A stretch of 32,223 bases of DNA from Fibrobacter sp. (lineage in GTDB: Bacteria; Fibrobacterota; Chitinivibrionia; Chitinivibrionales; Chitinispirillaceae): the NCBI GenBank assembly GCA_012728995.1, contig JAAYEB010000386.1:1-32223 (forward strand), read 5' to 3'. This document shows, in pieces, positions 1 through 8,617 of this stretch. Below the pieces are notes generated by a model, which made no database searches, had not been told where the DNA came from, and saw only the letters and a program-made list of their open reading frames with translations. Numbering within the stretch: position 1 is the first letter of the stretch; each line of letters starts with the position of its first letter. The position numbers and the translations under genes are program-made.

Positions 1-2
1 AG

Positions 3-161
3 AATTTCAAAACACAAGCACTGGTCAGGCCAAAGCTGATTTCAAAAAACAAGTATTCCGATTTTAACCTTTTGGGAAAGATTACCGGTATCAAAAAATC
101 CAACGGTTATACAATACGTGCGAATAATTATGATATCAAAAATCAGATTATTTTGAAATAG
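3..161 (+). CDS. C-terminal fragment of an unrecognised protein, cut by the window edge
   Basis: An open frame runs from the window start to a TAG at 159-161 and encodes the last 52 residues of a protein, ending in NQIILK. The fragment is rich in Lys, Asn and Ile with alternating hydrophobic residues, which suggests beta structure. It could be the end of a secreted or outer-surface protein, but no family is recognisable. A well-formed intrinsic terminator about 50 bases downstream on the same strand supports this being a real gene end. The upstream part lies outside the window. Confidence 0.55.
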   Translation, partial: NFKTQALVRPKLISKNKYSDFNLLGKITGIKKSNGYTIRANNYDIKNQIILK

Positions 162-210
162 CAAAATAAAACCTGTGTCAGACTGTTGTGGTTTAAACAA
201 TTATAATTCG

Positions 211-243
211 AACGATTCTTTATAAAAAGGAGTCGTTTTTTTA
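211..243 (+). terminator. Rho-independent terminator of the partial first gene
   Basis: An 11-bp stem (211-221 paired with 227-237, two G-T wobbles) closes a 5-base loop and runs into seven T residues. It lies 50 bases after the stop of the partial gene. It also separates that gene from the facing diguanylate cyclase that ends at 292. Confidence 0.75.
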
Positions 244-291
244 TTTGACAGTACTTGCGGGTTTTTGGAAACTGGTGTGCGCATTGCTATA

Positions 292-2052
292 TTAAAAAAT
301 CTCTACTCTGTTTCTTCCGTTTTCTTTAGCTCTATAAAGTGCTTTATCTGCCTTCTTTATCAGTTCATCTATTCTTTTTGCATGAAGGCCATACACTGCG
401 ATTCCAAAACTCATTGATACGCGCACCTGTTCACCGGAAGGGCTTTTAAATTCCATTTTGGAGATTCCCTGCCGAATTCTTTCCACTGTTTCTATTGCAG
501 CGTTTTTATCGGTTTTAACCAGAATAAGCGCAAACTCTTCACCACCATAACGTGAAGCAGTATCAATGTTGTTGCGTATGCTGCTGTCAAGATATGACGC
601 GACACCTTTAAGTACACTGTCTCCAAACTGATGCCCCCAGGTATCATTTACTTTTTTGAAATAGTCGATATCACAGATGACCAGTGACAACGGATCCTTG
701 TATCGGATAGATCTTGTTATTTCATCCTGGAGAATCTGTTGAAACTCACGATGATTGTACAGGCTGGTAAGCCCATCATGCGTAGCAAGCTCCTTTGCTT
801 TTTCATAAATCAGTATTTTTTCGATAGCAAGTCCTGCAGAAATTGCAATACGATTAATCAGATCCTTGTATGAATCATTGAATGCATTCCGTTTAAACGA
901 TTCTATAAAAAGAATCCCTCTGCAGCTATCAACTCCAATCGGTACTGCAAGAAATGAATTGAACAGAGTATCTTTTGGTTCATCATCAAAATACCTTGTT
1001 TCATGGTGATCTTTTGAAAAGTTGCGGTAGATACAGATATTTTTTGAGTAAAAAAGAGGTATCAGGTGTTTATCATTGAGCGGGAATTTAAAATTATTAA
1101 AAGCTTCACAGTTTGAACCCCAGGTCCTGAGAATTGTAGCGCTGTTGCCATTTTCGGATTTAATGCTTATGGTTAATCTGTCACAAGGAATGGCAAACGG
1201 GATAACTTCCACCATTTTATTCAGAATCGTGTCGATTGAAAGATCTCTGAAAAAAACTTTTTCAATGTTACTCATTGCTGCGAGGCGTATATGTTCAAGT
1301 TTGTGTTCAGTATAGAGATATGTATTGTAAACAGCCTGCCCAAGGAGGGCTGCAGCAGTATTGAGAAATGCATGGTCTTCATTGGTAAAAAAGTTTCTGG
1401 AGGTGCTGTCGACAATAATTGTTCCGCGTTGCAGATTATCCGCTGAAATCGGGCTGGCCATAAGGGATCTTATCCCGGCATCATCAAGATAATAATAGAG
1501 GTTTACACTATCGTTTGTTATTTCGTGAAGATTTACCTGCTGAAGACCATCTTTAAAAAATCCGCCGATAATGCCAACGCCAGGGTAAATTACAGCGTTT
1601 TCATTTATGCAGTCACTTTTTGAAAAATACCGCCTTAATTTATATCCTGCATCTGAAGTCGGGAAAAAAATTGCAACAGTATGTGCATCAATATGATTTC
1701 TTATAATTTTTATACTGTTATCCAGAATCTGATCGATCTCTTTTTCAATTAACTTCCATTCATTCTGACAATGTTGTGAACCGAGAGCAGAAATTGGTGC
1801 TTCTGCTACCTCCTCACTAACATGTTTTTGGGATTGATAATCAAGGGTTTTGATTTTTGATGTTTGTGGCTGATATATAAAAGGGTCAGCAGGTTCTTTT
1901 TTGTGAATCGCTCGCCTGGAAACCAATAAAAGAGTAAAAAAAAATGTTAATGTACCAGTACTTATTATGTTGTAAGGTTGATTAAAAAACTGAAATCCAA
2001 AAGAAAGGAGCAGACATATACAGCAAAGCGATGTTAATTTTTTATTGTGCAT
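292..2052 (-). CDS. Membrane-anchored GAF-GAF-GGDEF diguanylate cyclase
   Basis: Probable diguanylate cyclase of 586 residues that makes cyclic di-GMP from GTP. Two hydrophobic helices (about 5-24 and 32-46) anchor the N-terminus. Two GAF-like sensory domains follow (about 110-245 and 265-415). The C-terminal GGDEF domain (about 420-586) carries an intact GGEEF active-site motif at 503-507. The inhibitory I-site (RxxD five residues before GGEEF) is not intact: the equivalent residues read NNID. Feedback inhibition by product may therefore be weak. The start overlaps the end of the upstream receiver gene by 19 bases, with GGA nine bases or so before the ATG, so the two are likely translated together. 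The ligand of the GAF domains cannot be read from sequence. Confidence 0.9.
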   Translation of the reverse strand: MHNKKLTSLCCICLLLSFGFQFFNQPYNIISTGTLTFFFTLLLVSRRAIHKKEPADPFIYQPQTSKIKTLDYQSQKHVSEEVAEAPISALGSQHCQNEWKLIEKEIDQILDNSIKIIRNHIDAHTVAIFFPTSDAGYKLRRYFSKSDCINENAVIYPGVGIIGGFFKDGLQQVNLHEITNDSVNLYYYLDDAGIRSLMASPISADNLQRGTIIVDSTSRNFFTNEDHAFLNTAAALLGQAVYNTYLYTEHKLEHIRLAAMSNIEKVFFRDLSIDTILNKMVEVIPFAIPCDRLTISIKSENGNSATILRTWGSNCEAFNNFKFPLNDKHLIPLFYSKNICIYRNFSKDHHETRYFDDEPKDTLFNSFLAVPIGVDSCRGILFIESFKRNAFNDSYKDLINRIAISAGLAIEKILIYEKAKELATHDGLTSLYNHREFQQILQDEITRSIRYKDPLSLVICDIDYFKKVNDTWGHQFGDSVLKGVASYLDSSIRNNIDTASRYGGEEFALILVKTDKNAAIETVERIRQGISKMEFKSPSGEQVRVSMSFGIAVYGLHAKRIDELIKKADKALYRAKENGRNRVEIF

Positions 2053-2432
2053 GAAGAATCCGGTTCGTTTTTCGATATGGCTTTATGAACTGTGTCCATC
2101 ACGACCTGATGTTCAAGTGGTTTGGAGAGCACTCCGTTAAAACCAATATTGAGTAAACTTCTTCTGGTAATTTTTTTGACAAAAGATGTAATTGCAATAA
2201 CAGGTATATCCCGTGTTTTTTCCTGTCTTTTCAGCTTGTTAAAAAAACGGATACCGTCCATTACCGGCATCATTATATCAGTAATAACCAGATCGGGTAA
2301 TTCTTCTTCAGTTTTCTTTAATCCTTCAAAACCATTCATCGCAGTAATTACATCATACTCTTTATAGAGGTACATCTCAAGCAGATCAAGGATGTCGTGA
2401 TTATCATCGACGAGCAGAATTTTTTTTGTCAT
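2034..2432 (-). CDS. Single-domain response regulator (CheY-like receiver)
   Basis: Stand-alone receiver domain of 132 residues with all the signature positions: acidic pair D9/D10, phospho-acceptor D52 in TDIMMP, T82 and K104 in SKP. There is no DNA-binding or enzymatic output domain, so it must act through a partner. Its 3' end overlaps the GAF-GGDEF cyclase gene by 19 bases, making the cyclase the obvious candidate partner. Its ATG lies one base after the TGA of the LptF-LptG fusion gene (TGATATG), and no clear ribosome binding site precedes it, so translation is probably coupled to the permease. No histidine kinase lies nearby. Receiver identity is firm; the partner is inferred. Confidence 0.92.
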   Translation of the reverse strand: MTKKILLVDDNHDILDLLEMYLYKEYDVITAMNGFEGLKKTEEELPDLVITDIMMPVMDGIRFFNKLKRQEKTRDIPVIAITSFVKKITRRSLLNIGFNGVLSKPLEHQVVMDTVHKAISKNEPDSSCTIKN

Positions 2433-2433
2433 A

Positions 2434-4998
2434 TCAACGGCTTGTTTTCGTGTAAAGTGTTACCCCTAGTACAAAGAAAATAATATTTCCCATCCATGCA
2501 CCAAGAAGGGTAGGCATATGTCCATTTTGTGCAAAAACAAGACAGAATCTGGATATAATCCAGTAAGAAAATACACAGGCAAGACCTATCCCAAACATCA
2601 CTGCACCACCTTTTCTGCCTGTTCTCGCCGTAATTGCTATTCCAAGAAGTATTACGATAAAATTCATAAATGGAAGAGCAATTTTAAATTCGAGTTCGCC
2701 AAGAAGCTGGTTAACTTTTTCACCCCTCTTTTTGGCTGCATCAATATGATTTCTCAATTCCCAGTAACTCATTTCAGATTTGTGTTTGATCCGTTTGACC
2801 ATCTGTACTGGTGCAATGCTTAAAATAGTATCTTTAAGGGTGTCAAAATTCAATATTTCTGTTGAACTGTCAGTGAAATTACGTACAACACCTTTTACAA
2901 AAATCCATCCGGTACTGTCGTAAATCATTTCTTGTGCCTGTATGCGTTGAGTTATCCTGTTATTATCAAAAATATCTCTATTTATATTGCGGAAATTTTC
3001 CGGTGCTGTACTGAATTCTTTGAAAAAATATAAAGTCTGAGGATTACCGAAATAGTAAAAATCACGTCGGAATTCACGTACGCTGTTTTTATTACGATCC
3101 GGTCTGACCTGGTTTTTCATGCTCTGACTCAGGTCATTACGTAACTGGTTTGCGTTTGGCAAAATCCACTCACCCCCATAGAATGCTCCCACAGCTAAAA
3201 ACAATCCCAGAAACAAGAGTGGAAATGTCAACTGGCGAATGTTTATACCCGAAGCTTTCATTGCTATAAGCTCACTATTTTTCGCCAGTCTTCCAAGTGA
3301 AAACATGGATGCCAGAAGCAAAACAATCGGTATCATTATCTGGATTATCCAGGGAAGGTAATACCAGTAATAAAGCATGACATCAGAGAACAGGACACCC
3401 TGAAATTTTTTAAGATTGCTTACATAGTCGATTACTATGAAAATCACTATTATTGCAATCATAAGTCCTGCTGAAAACCCCAGAAAAATTCCTATAAGGT
3501 AAGTAGGTAGTCGTCCGATAAATAACCGGCTGATCCATCGGGGAGTCCAAAAAATAATCCTGGGTATTTTGAACAGGAAACTTCCCGACATTTTTTTAAC
3601 AATACTTTTTTCTTTGTTAACAGTATTGCGCCATAAAGAAATGATGGAGTCGAAACGTATTGTAGTCTCACGTAGCATCATGACAATCAGGACAATTCCG
3701 CATAATCCGATCAGGACATTACCAGACCACATCGCTACAACCGGACTTATTATCATCTTGTCGGCAAGTGACTCACCAGCTATAAGAAAGGCCCAGTTTA
3801 CGATAAAAAAGAAGATGCTGTAAGATGCGCCTACTGCGTATCCACCCTTGCGGGCCATAATACCAAGAGGGGCTCCAATAAGAACAAAGATAATACAGGC
3901 AAAAGGAATCGAATATTTCTTGTGCACTTCAACCAGATATTGATTGATCATCATGTCATTTGATCTGATCCTTCTAAGGATCTGTTCAAGATAATCACCT
4001 TTGCGTCGTATATTCACATTATTAACTTTTGCAGATGTATCCATTCCTGCCATCCAGGAGGCTAATGTCAAAGAATCAATACTGTTACTATCAATGTGGT
4101 CCGGATTTTTACTTGCCGAGTCCAGGTGCTGGATATACTCTTTAAGAGAATCTATGGTTCTGTTAAAGTCAGTAATAATCTTGTCATTTGATTCTTCAAG
4201 ATTCCTGATATCAACCAGCATTTCAGATGTGCTTTTTTCGCGATCACTTCGATAATCTGAACTGGTTCGCTGAAGCCCTGATTCAACGTTTTTTATGCAG
4301 ATAATCTGTTTTTCAAATTTACCGGTAAAGTACTCTTCTTTATTATTCCTTGATACACTGTGTGTCTCGCCATCAAACAAAGTTAATTCAAGATATTGCT
4401 GATCGGGTGTCATCCTGATCGTTCCGCTGTCTGCAACTGTTATGGATGGATCCTGGTCTGGTGAATCAGAATAGATCTTTATTCCGTTCATTTCGCCACT
4501 TACCGGATTCACCTCTTCGGTATAGATCGTATAACCTGTAAAATCACGGATCAGTACACCAGGCTCTATAAATGCTGCAGGTCGTGTCCGGGAAATATCA
4601 GAAAGAAGATTTGCTGTCCTGTGGTTTGCATCGGGAAGAATTTCGTTGTTGAAATATACCAGAAGAACTGCAAGTACTGTTGATGCAGAAAGAACCGGTA
4701 CAAGAAGCGAAAGGAGACTCTGGCCTGAAGCTTTTATTGAAGTTATCTCATTATCACCTGCCATTCTCCCGAAAGTTATAAGTGTTGATGTAAGAATGGC
4801 CATAGGAACAGCAAGAGCGATAATCCAGCCCAATTGGATCAGAAATACTTCCAGAACAACTAACGGATCAATTCCTTTTGAGATTATCTTGTCCAGAAGA
4901 ACAACGGCCTGCTGCATCACAAAAAGAAAAACAATAACACTGAGGGAAACCAGGAATGGAAAAATATGTTCCCTGATAATGTATCGGTATAAAATCAT
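2434..4998 (-). CDS. Fused LptF-LptG LPS-export permease
   Basis: One 854-residue frame holds two complete YjgP/YjgQ-type permease units. Unit 1 (about 1-435) has helices near 10-32, 55-75 and 98-118, a large periplasmic domain (about 120-345), then helices near 355-375, 383-400 and 415-435. A linker of about 55 residues leads to unit 2 (about 497-854) with the same layout and a periplasmic domain near 600-750. Both units carry the family signature after the second helix (IKASGQSL and MKASGINI). LptF and LptG are normally separate and form the membrane part of LptB2FG, which extracts lipopolysaccharide from the inner membrane. The fusion would hold the pair in one chain. The matching ATPase LptB is not in the window. 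No clear ribosome binding site precedes the ATG. Confidence 0.88.
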   Translation of the reverse strand: MILYRYIIREHIFPFLVSLSVIVFLFVMQQAVVLLDKIISKGIDPLVVLEVFLIQLGWIIALAVPMAILTSTLITFGRMAGDNEITSIKASGQSLLSLLVPVLSASTVLAVLLVYFNNEILPDANHRTANLLSDISRTRPAAFIEPGVLIRDFTGYTIYTEEVNPVSGEMNGIKIYSDSPDQDPSITVADSGTIRMTPDQQYLELTLFDGETHSVSRNNKEEYFTGKFEKQIICIKNVESGLQRTSSDYRSDREKSTSEMLVDIRNLEESNDKIITDFNRTIDSLKEYIQHLDSASKNPDHIDSNSIDSLTLASWMAGMDTSAKVNNVNIRRKGDYLEQILRRIRSNDMMINQYLVEVHKKYSIPFACIIFVLIGAPLGIMARKGGYAVGASYSIFFFIVNWAFLIAGESLADKMIISPVVAMWSGNVLIGLCGIVLIVMMLRETTIRFDSIISLWRNTVNKEKSIVKKMSGSFLFKIPRIIFWTPRWISRLFIGRLPTYLIGIFLGFSAGLMIAIIVIFIVIDYVSNLKKFQGVLFSDVMLYYWYYLPWIIQIMIPIVLLLASMFSLGRLAKNSELIAMKASGINIRQLTFPLLFLGLFLAVGAFYGGEWILPNANQLRNDLSQSMKNQVRPDRNKNSVREFRRDFYYFGNPQTLYFFKEFSTAPENFRNINRDIFDNNRITQRIQAQEMIYDSTGWIFVKGVVRNFTDSSTEILNFDTLKDTILSIAPVQMVKRIKHKSEMSYWELRNHIDAAKKRGEKVNQLLGELEFKIALPFMNFIVILLGIAITARTGRKGGAVMFGIGLACVFSYWIISRFCLVFAQNGHMPTLLGAWMGNIIFFVLGVTLYTKTSR

Positions 4999-5420
4999 AA
5001 TTTGGTATTAGATGAATTAATAATCAGGGGGACTTATCGGATAGCGAAGTGTTCACGAATCTAAAATCCCTGTATTGGAATATACGTCCTTTTCATTGTT
5101 GTTTCAAGATATCATATAAATCAAAAACTGATTCCAGGCGTACAATTCCGTGTGCTGAGTTTCTAAGCAGTTAACCGCACCTGAATAAAGCTTAAGGACC
5201 TGATCTGTTTTTCCTCAAAATTGATCAACCGGGGAGTTCCTGATGAAAAAAAGACAACTGATTTTATCTGATGTTTTTCGTTTATCCCCAATTTTTCTTT
5301 AGCTCTGTTTCATTTTCGAGTTTAATATTTAAAATTTGTAAGAACAGCTTAATAACCGGCGTTTATGGAACTAACGATATCAATACCGGTACAGATTCAA
5401 TCTGTTTATGAGTATTTCGG
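4999..5420. other. Intergenic region upstream of the LptF-LptG gene
   Basis: No convincing gene is present in these 422 bases. A short perfect palindrome lies at 5391-5405 (7-bp arms around one base), just past the stop of the multi-domain lipoprotein gene; it has no T-tract and is not a clear terminator. The promoter for the LptF-LptG operon must lie here on the minus strand, but I found no pair of boxes good enough to name. Confidence 0.4.
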
Positions 5421-8400
5421 TTAAGGTTCTATAAGAATTTCATGAATAATACTGTCAACTCTGGAAGCGATTTTTCTGCCGCCTTTATGATTAAGGTGGT
5501 TTCTATCCATTGCTTCATCATCAGTATAATCATGATTGCCGCCGTTTGCTGCATCATAAAAATAAAAATTGTCATTGCTGCTTTGTATAGAGTCCATAAT
5601 AGCTGCAATCTGGTTGTATGTCTGGTGACTGGGACCTAAAAGGCCAATCATTTCTGTGTCTTTGTAACGTGGATTCTGAGGGAAATTGACTGTGATTACG
5701 AATATATCCCTTGATGTAGCAATATCAACAACTTCCTTGAATAATGAAAGATTAAATTGGACAATAGAATCATCCAGACTGAAATCACCTTTATCGATAC
5801 GGGGTTCTCCCCAGCCCGTTCCTTCATACTTATCAATATAAAACCCTGTAGAATCAAGACCGATCCACTGTTTCGGACCGAATTTTTCTGTTTTTTGTGT
5901 TATTTTATCAGGAATACCATCTTTATAGAAATTGTGTTTTACATCAAGTATATATCCCTGACTGTCTTTGAGACCTGTAAGGTGTGGTATGGATTTGTAA
6001 CCATCAGAATCGAGAGAAAATGTAATAAGTTCCAGAATCAGGACCTTCAATTTTGTTGCATGTTCAAGAACATAGTTTTTCGCTATAACCATTGCTGTAG
6101 TTACATTTGCACCACAATGAGCCATGTTTAGTGCAGGCAATGAGATGCGCGAGGGGTCAAAACCGAAATAAGCAGGAGAGCTGCCCACAACAGCACATTC
6201 TATATTTTCACGGTATTTCCAGAATAACCGCAGTTTCTTGGCGAGGTAGTCCTGACCAAAAGTTTGTACCGGAATATCATATTTACCAAATGCCTTGTAC
6301 GGATCTTCACCTTCAGAAATTTCTAATGGATCTATCCATAGGCTAACCTCCTGAAGATTTGTTCCTTCACCTATTTTCAGATAAGATGAATCGCTGAGGT
6401 TGATTATGAAAATTGCATCCTTTTCATAATCAGTTGTTTTTGCTATTGCAATTGCAAAATCCGGGTAATTGGACCATTCAACTCCATCCCACTGTAAATA
6501 ACCCTCAGGACATATATACCACCTTGAAACCATGTCGTTACTAAAAAGACTGGTATTGCATACAAATATTACAGAATGGAAATCGTATGGCCTTCCAAGA
6601 AGTGAACTGACTTTTGGATATCCGAAATCGACAAACATGATTTCATCAGTATTATACTGTGATGGTGAAATAGAAAGATTACATACCTGCGCAACATCAT
6701 CTCTTCCATTGTAAGGTGGTGTAAAGATAAAAATATTTGTATCATTTATTGCGAGATCTATCATTCTGGCGGTAGGATATGCTGTTGAAAGGAAACGCCC
6801 GTCGGTACTGAGTCCCCCATGATAAGAACCGCTAGAAGTAAGTATTTCTGCAGATCCAACTGGTTTGCCATTACTTATCTTGTGGCGAAAAGTTTTTTCG
6901 GTATACCATTTATTTTTATCATTCAAAGATGCACCATTACTGTATATCAGAAACGTATCCGGGGTTTCCGGAGATACCCACCAGCGTGGAATAAATGCAT
7001 TATCAATAATACTCGAAGATGAGTCACCGTTTTTGAAAAGCCGAATAGTAGTGGTGCAATTACCCGAAAAGCCTTCCCCTTTTGAGCTGTATGCTATAAA
7101 GTTTCCATCAGGAGAAATCATAGGTGAGTAAACCGATTCATCATTACCGCATCTTTGAATTTCAATGCCGTTTTCTGTAAAATCGATTGTGTTGAGTTGT
7201 CTGATTCGATTATGAGAGGAAACAAATGCTATTTTGATTTTTCCTGTTCCAATAAAGTCAATAATATCTTTTTTGTTTACATGTAGTTTAAACTCAATTG
7301 AATCCGGTTTGGAAACTGACGGTTTGAAAGGTGTGGCCTTAAAAGCACCCATTGCAACTCTAAAACCGATATCAATGTGACGATTAAATGCATTTGTTTC
7401 ATAGGGTCCTTTTCTTGTACTTGACCGTAAGTAAAATCGGTTAAGGCGCCAGGAACCGCCGCGAACAGGGCGTTCGTAAGAGGATTCAAACTGTTCCCAG
7501 TTCAGATGAGTCGGTCCGACAGGGTCGTGCAGCAGGGTGTCTGGATATTTGTCGAGCCAGTCATTAACCCACTCTGCTGCATTACCACACATATCATAGA
7601 GTAGAAATGAATTTGGTTTTTTCTGTCCAACAGGGTGAGCTTTCTCGTCTGAATTAAGAGTATACCATGCGTATTGGTTTATGATGGCTGTATCATTGTT
7701 ATTGCCCCAGTAATATTGATTTTCTGATCCTGCTCTACACGCATATTCCCATTCAGCTTCTGTTGGAAGACGATAACCAAAACGGTCGTAATGAATTGCC
7801 AGATTCTCAAGTATAAACGAGCATTCGCCTTCGGTAAGGCATGCTGAAGAGTATGAGTAAACAGTATCATATCCATGCTTTTTACTTAATTCATTGCAGT
7901 ACAACACTGCATCATACCATGTAATATTGGTTACAGGATAATTATCATCCTGGTCTGTTTGGGCATAATCTGGTGCCAGATGGGAAACGGTTGACTTATA
8001 CTCTTTCTGTGTTACTTCATGGGCACCGATAAAAAAGTTGTAAGTAAATTTAACGGGGTGCACGGGAATTTCTGTTTCCTGTGCAGATGGATCGGATGAT
8101 CCCATATTAAAGACATTGTCTTTGGATTCAATAAAAACCAGACCTTGAGGTTTAGGAGCAAAACGGGCTGTTATAACCACATTTCGTGAAAATTTCATCT
8201 CAAGAGGGTTATCTGTTAATAATTTCCCCATATCCCAACCAATGAACATATTACCGCTGTCTGCAATTGCAACAATCGAAACTGTGTTGTTAGCTGCAAG
8301 TGTGGTATCTGAAGGTAAACCTTTAACAGAACCGTTTCCATCTATAAAGATCTGGATACTTATTGAATTTTCAGGTTCTCTTTGCGGGTCGTAAATGCAT

Positions 8401-8465
8401 GTTAAATGAAAAAATACGGCAAAGAACAACAGTGCAAAGATACGAATTCTACAGAATAGTTTCAT
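5421..8465 (-). CDS. TIGR02171-like lipoprotein: repeat, FGE-like, beta-propeller and SGNH-like domains
   Basis: Predicted lipoprotein of 1014 residues with candidate lipid Cys C23 after a hydrophobic segment; the lipobox (HLTC) is imperfect. Modules in order: an InlB/BACON-like repeat (about 35-108); a formylglycine-generating-enzyme/sulfatase-modifying fold (about 112-375, with YRLPTEAEWEYACRAG and RGGSWR); a TolB/WD40-like propeller (about 395-725, with SPDGNFIAYSS); and a C-terminal domain with SGNH-hydrolase-like signatures (VVGSSPA at 759-765, DRNH at 987-990). In active FGE enzymes a Cys follows the RGGSW motif; here the aligned residue appears to be L346, so oxidase activity is unlikely. 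Length, lipoprotein signal and layout match TIGR02171, a Fibrobacter paralogous family of unknown function. Only a weak ribosome binding site (GGA) is visible. The gene is monocistronic. Confidence 0.8.
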   Translation of the reverse strand: MKLFCRIRIFALLFFAVFFHLTCIYDPQREPENSISIQIFIDGNGSVKGLPSDTTLAANNTVSIVAIADSGNMFIGWDMGKLLTDNPLEMKFSRNVVITARFAPKPQGLVFIESKDNVFNMGSSDPSAQETEIPVHPVKFTYNFFIGAHEVTQKEYKSTVSHLAPDYAQTDQDDNYPVTNITWYDAVLYCNELSKKHGYDTVYSYSSACLTEGECSFILENLAIHYDRFGYRLPTEAEWEYACRAGSENQYYWGNNNDTAIINQYAWYTLNSDEKAHPVGQKKPNSFLLYDMCGNAAEWVNDWLDKYPDTLLHDPVGPTHLNWEQFESSYERPVRGGSWRLNRFYLRSSTRKGPYETNAFNRHIDIGFRVAMGAFKATPFKPSVSKPDSIEFKLHVNKKDIIDFIGTGKIKIAFVSSHNRIRQLNTIDFTENGIEIQRCGNDESVYSPMISPDGNFIAYSSKGEGFSGNCTTTIRLFKNGDSSSSIIDNAFIPRWWVSPETPDTFLIYSNGASLNDKNKWYTEKTFRHKISNGKPVGSAEILTSSGSYHGGLSTDGRFLSTAYPTARMIDLAINDTNIFIFTPPYNGRDDVAQVCNLSISPSQYNTDEIMFVDFGYPKVSSLLGRPYDFHSVIFVCNTSLFSNDMVSRWYICPEGYLQWDGVEWSNYPDFAIAIAKTTDYEKDAIFIINLSDSSYLKIGEGTNLQEVSLWIDPLEISEGEDPYKAFGKYDIPVQTFGQDYLAKKLRLFWKYRENIECAVVGSSPAYFGFDPSRISLPALNMAHCGANVTTAMVIAKNYVLEHATKLKVLILELITFSLDSDGYKSIPHLTGLKDSQGYILDVKHNFYKDGIPDKITQKTEKFGPKQWIGLDSTGFYIDKYEGTGWGEPRIDKGDFSLDDSIVQFNLSLFKEVVDIATSRDIFVITVNFPQNPRYKDTEMIGLLGPSHQTYNQIAAIMDSIQSSNDNFYFYDAANGGNHDYTDDEAMDRNHLNHKGGRKIASRVDSIIHEILIEP

Positions 8466-8555
8466 TATTTTGATCCATTAATGGTTATGCAGAAAAATAA
8501 CAATGGGTTTTATATACAGCAATATGGTAAAACATTGTAAAAAAAATATGTGAAG

Positions 8556-8584
8556 TTGACCATATAGTCCTTTCAATGTATAAT
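8556..8584 (+). promoter_or_regulatory. Sigma70-type promoter of the CpoB-like gene
   Basis: TTGACC (8556-8561), a 17-base spacer, then a perfect TATAAT (8579-8584). Transcription would start near 8591. The promoter overlaps an in-frame ATG at 8576, so that codon cannot be the start on this transcript; the ATG at 8618 can. Confidence 0.7.
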
Positions 8585-8617
8585 AACTTCAAACAGAGTT
8601 GTTTTTGGGAAATGGTT

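Noticed and set aside
5391-5405. Short perfect palindrome just past the TIGR02171-like gene
   Set aside because: Seven-base arms around a single base with no T-tract. It is not a credible terminator and no regulator site type was recognised.
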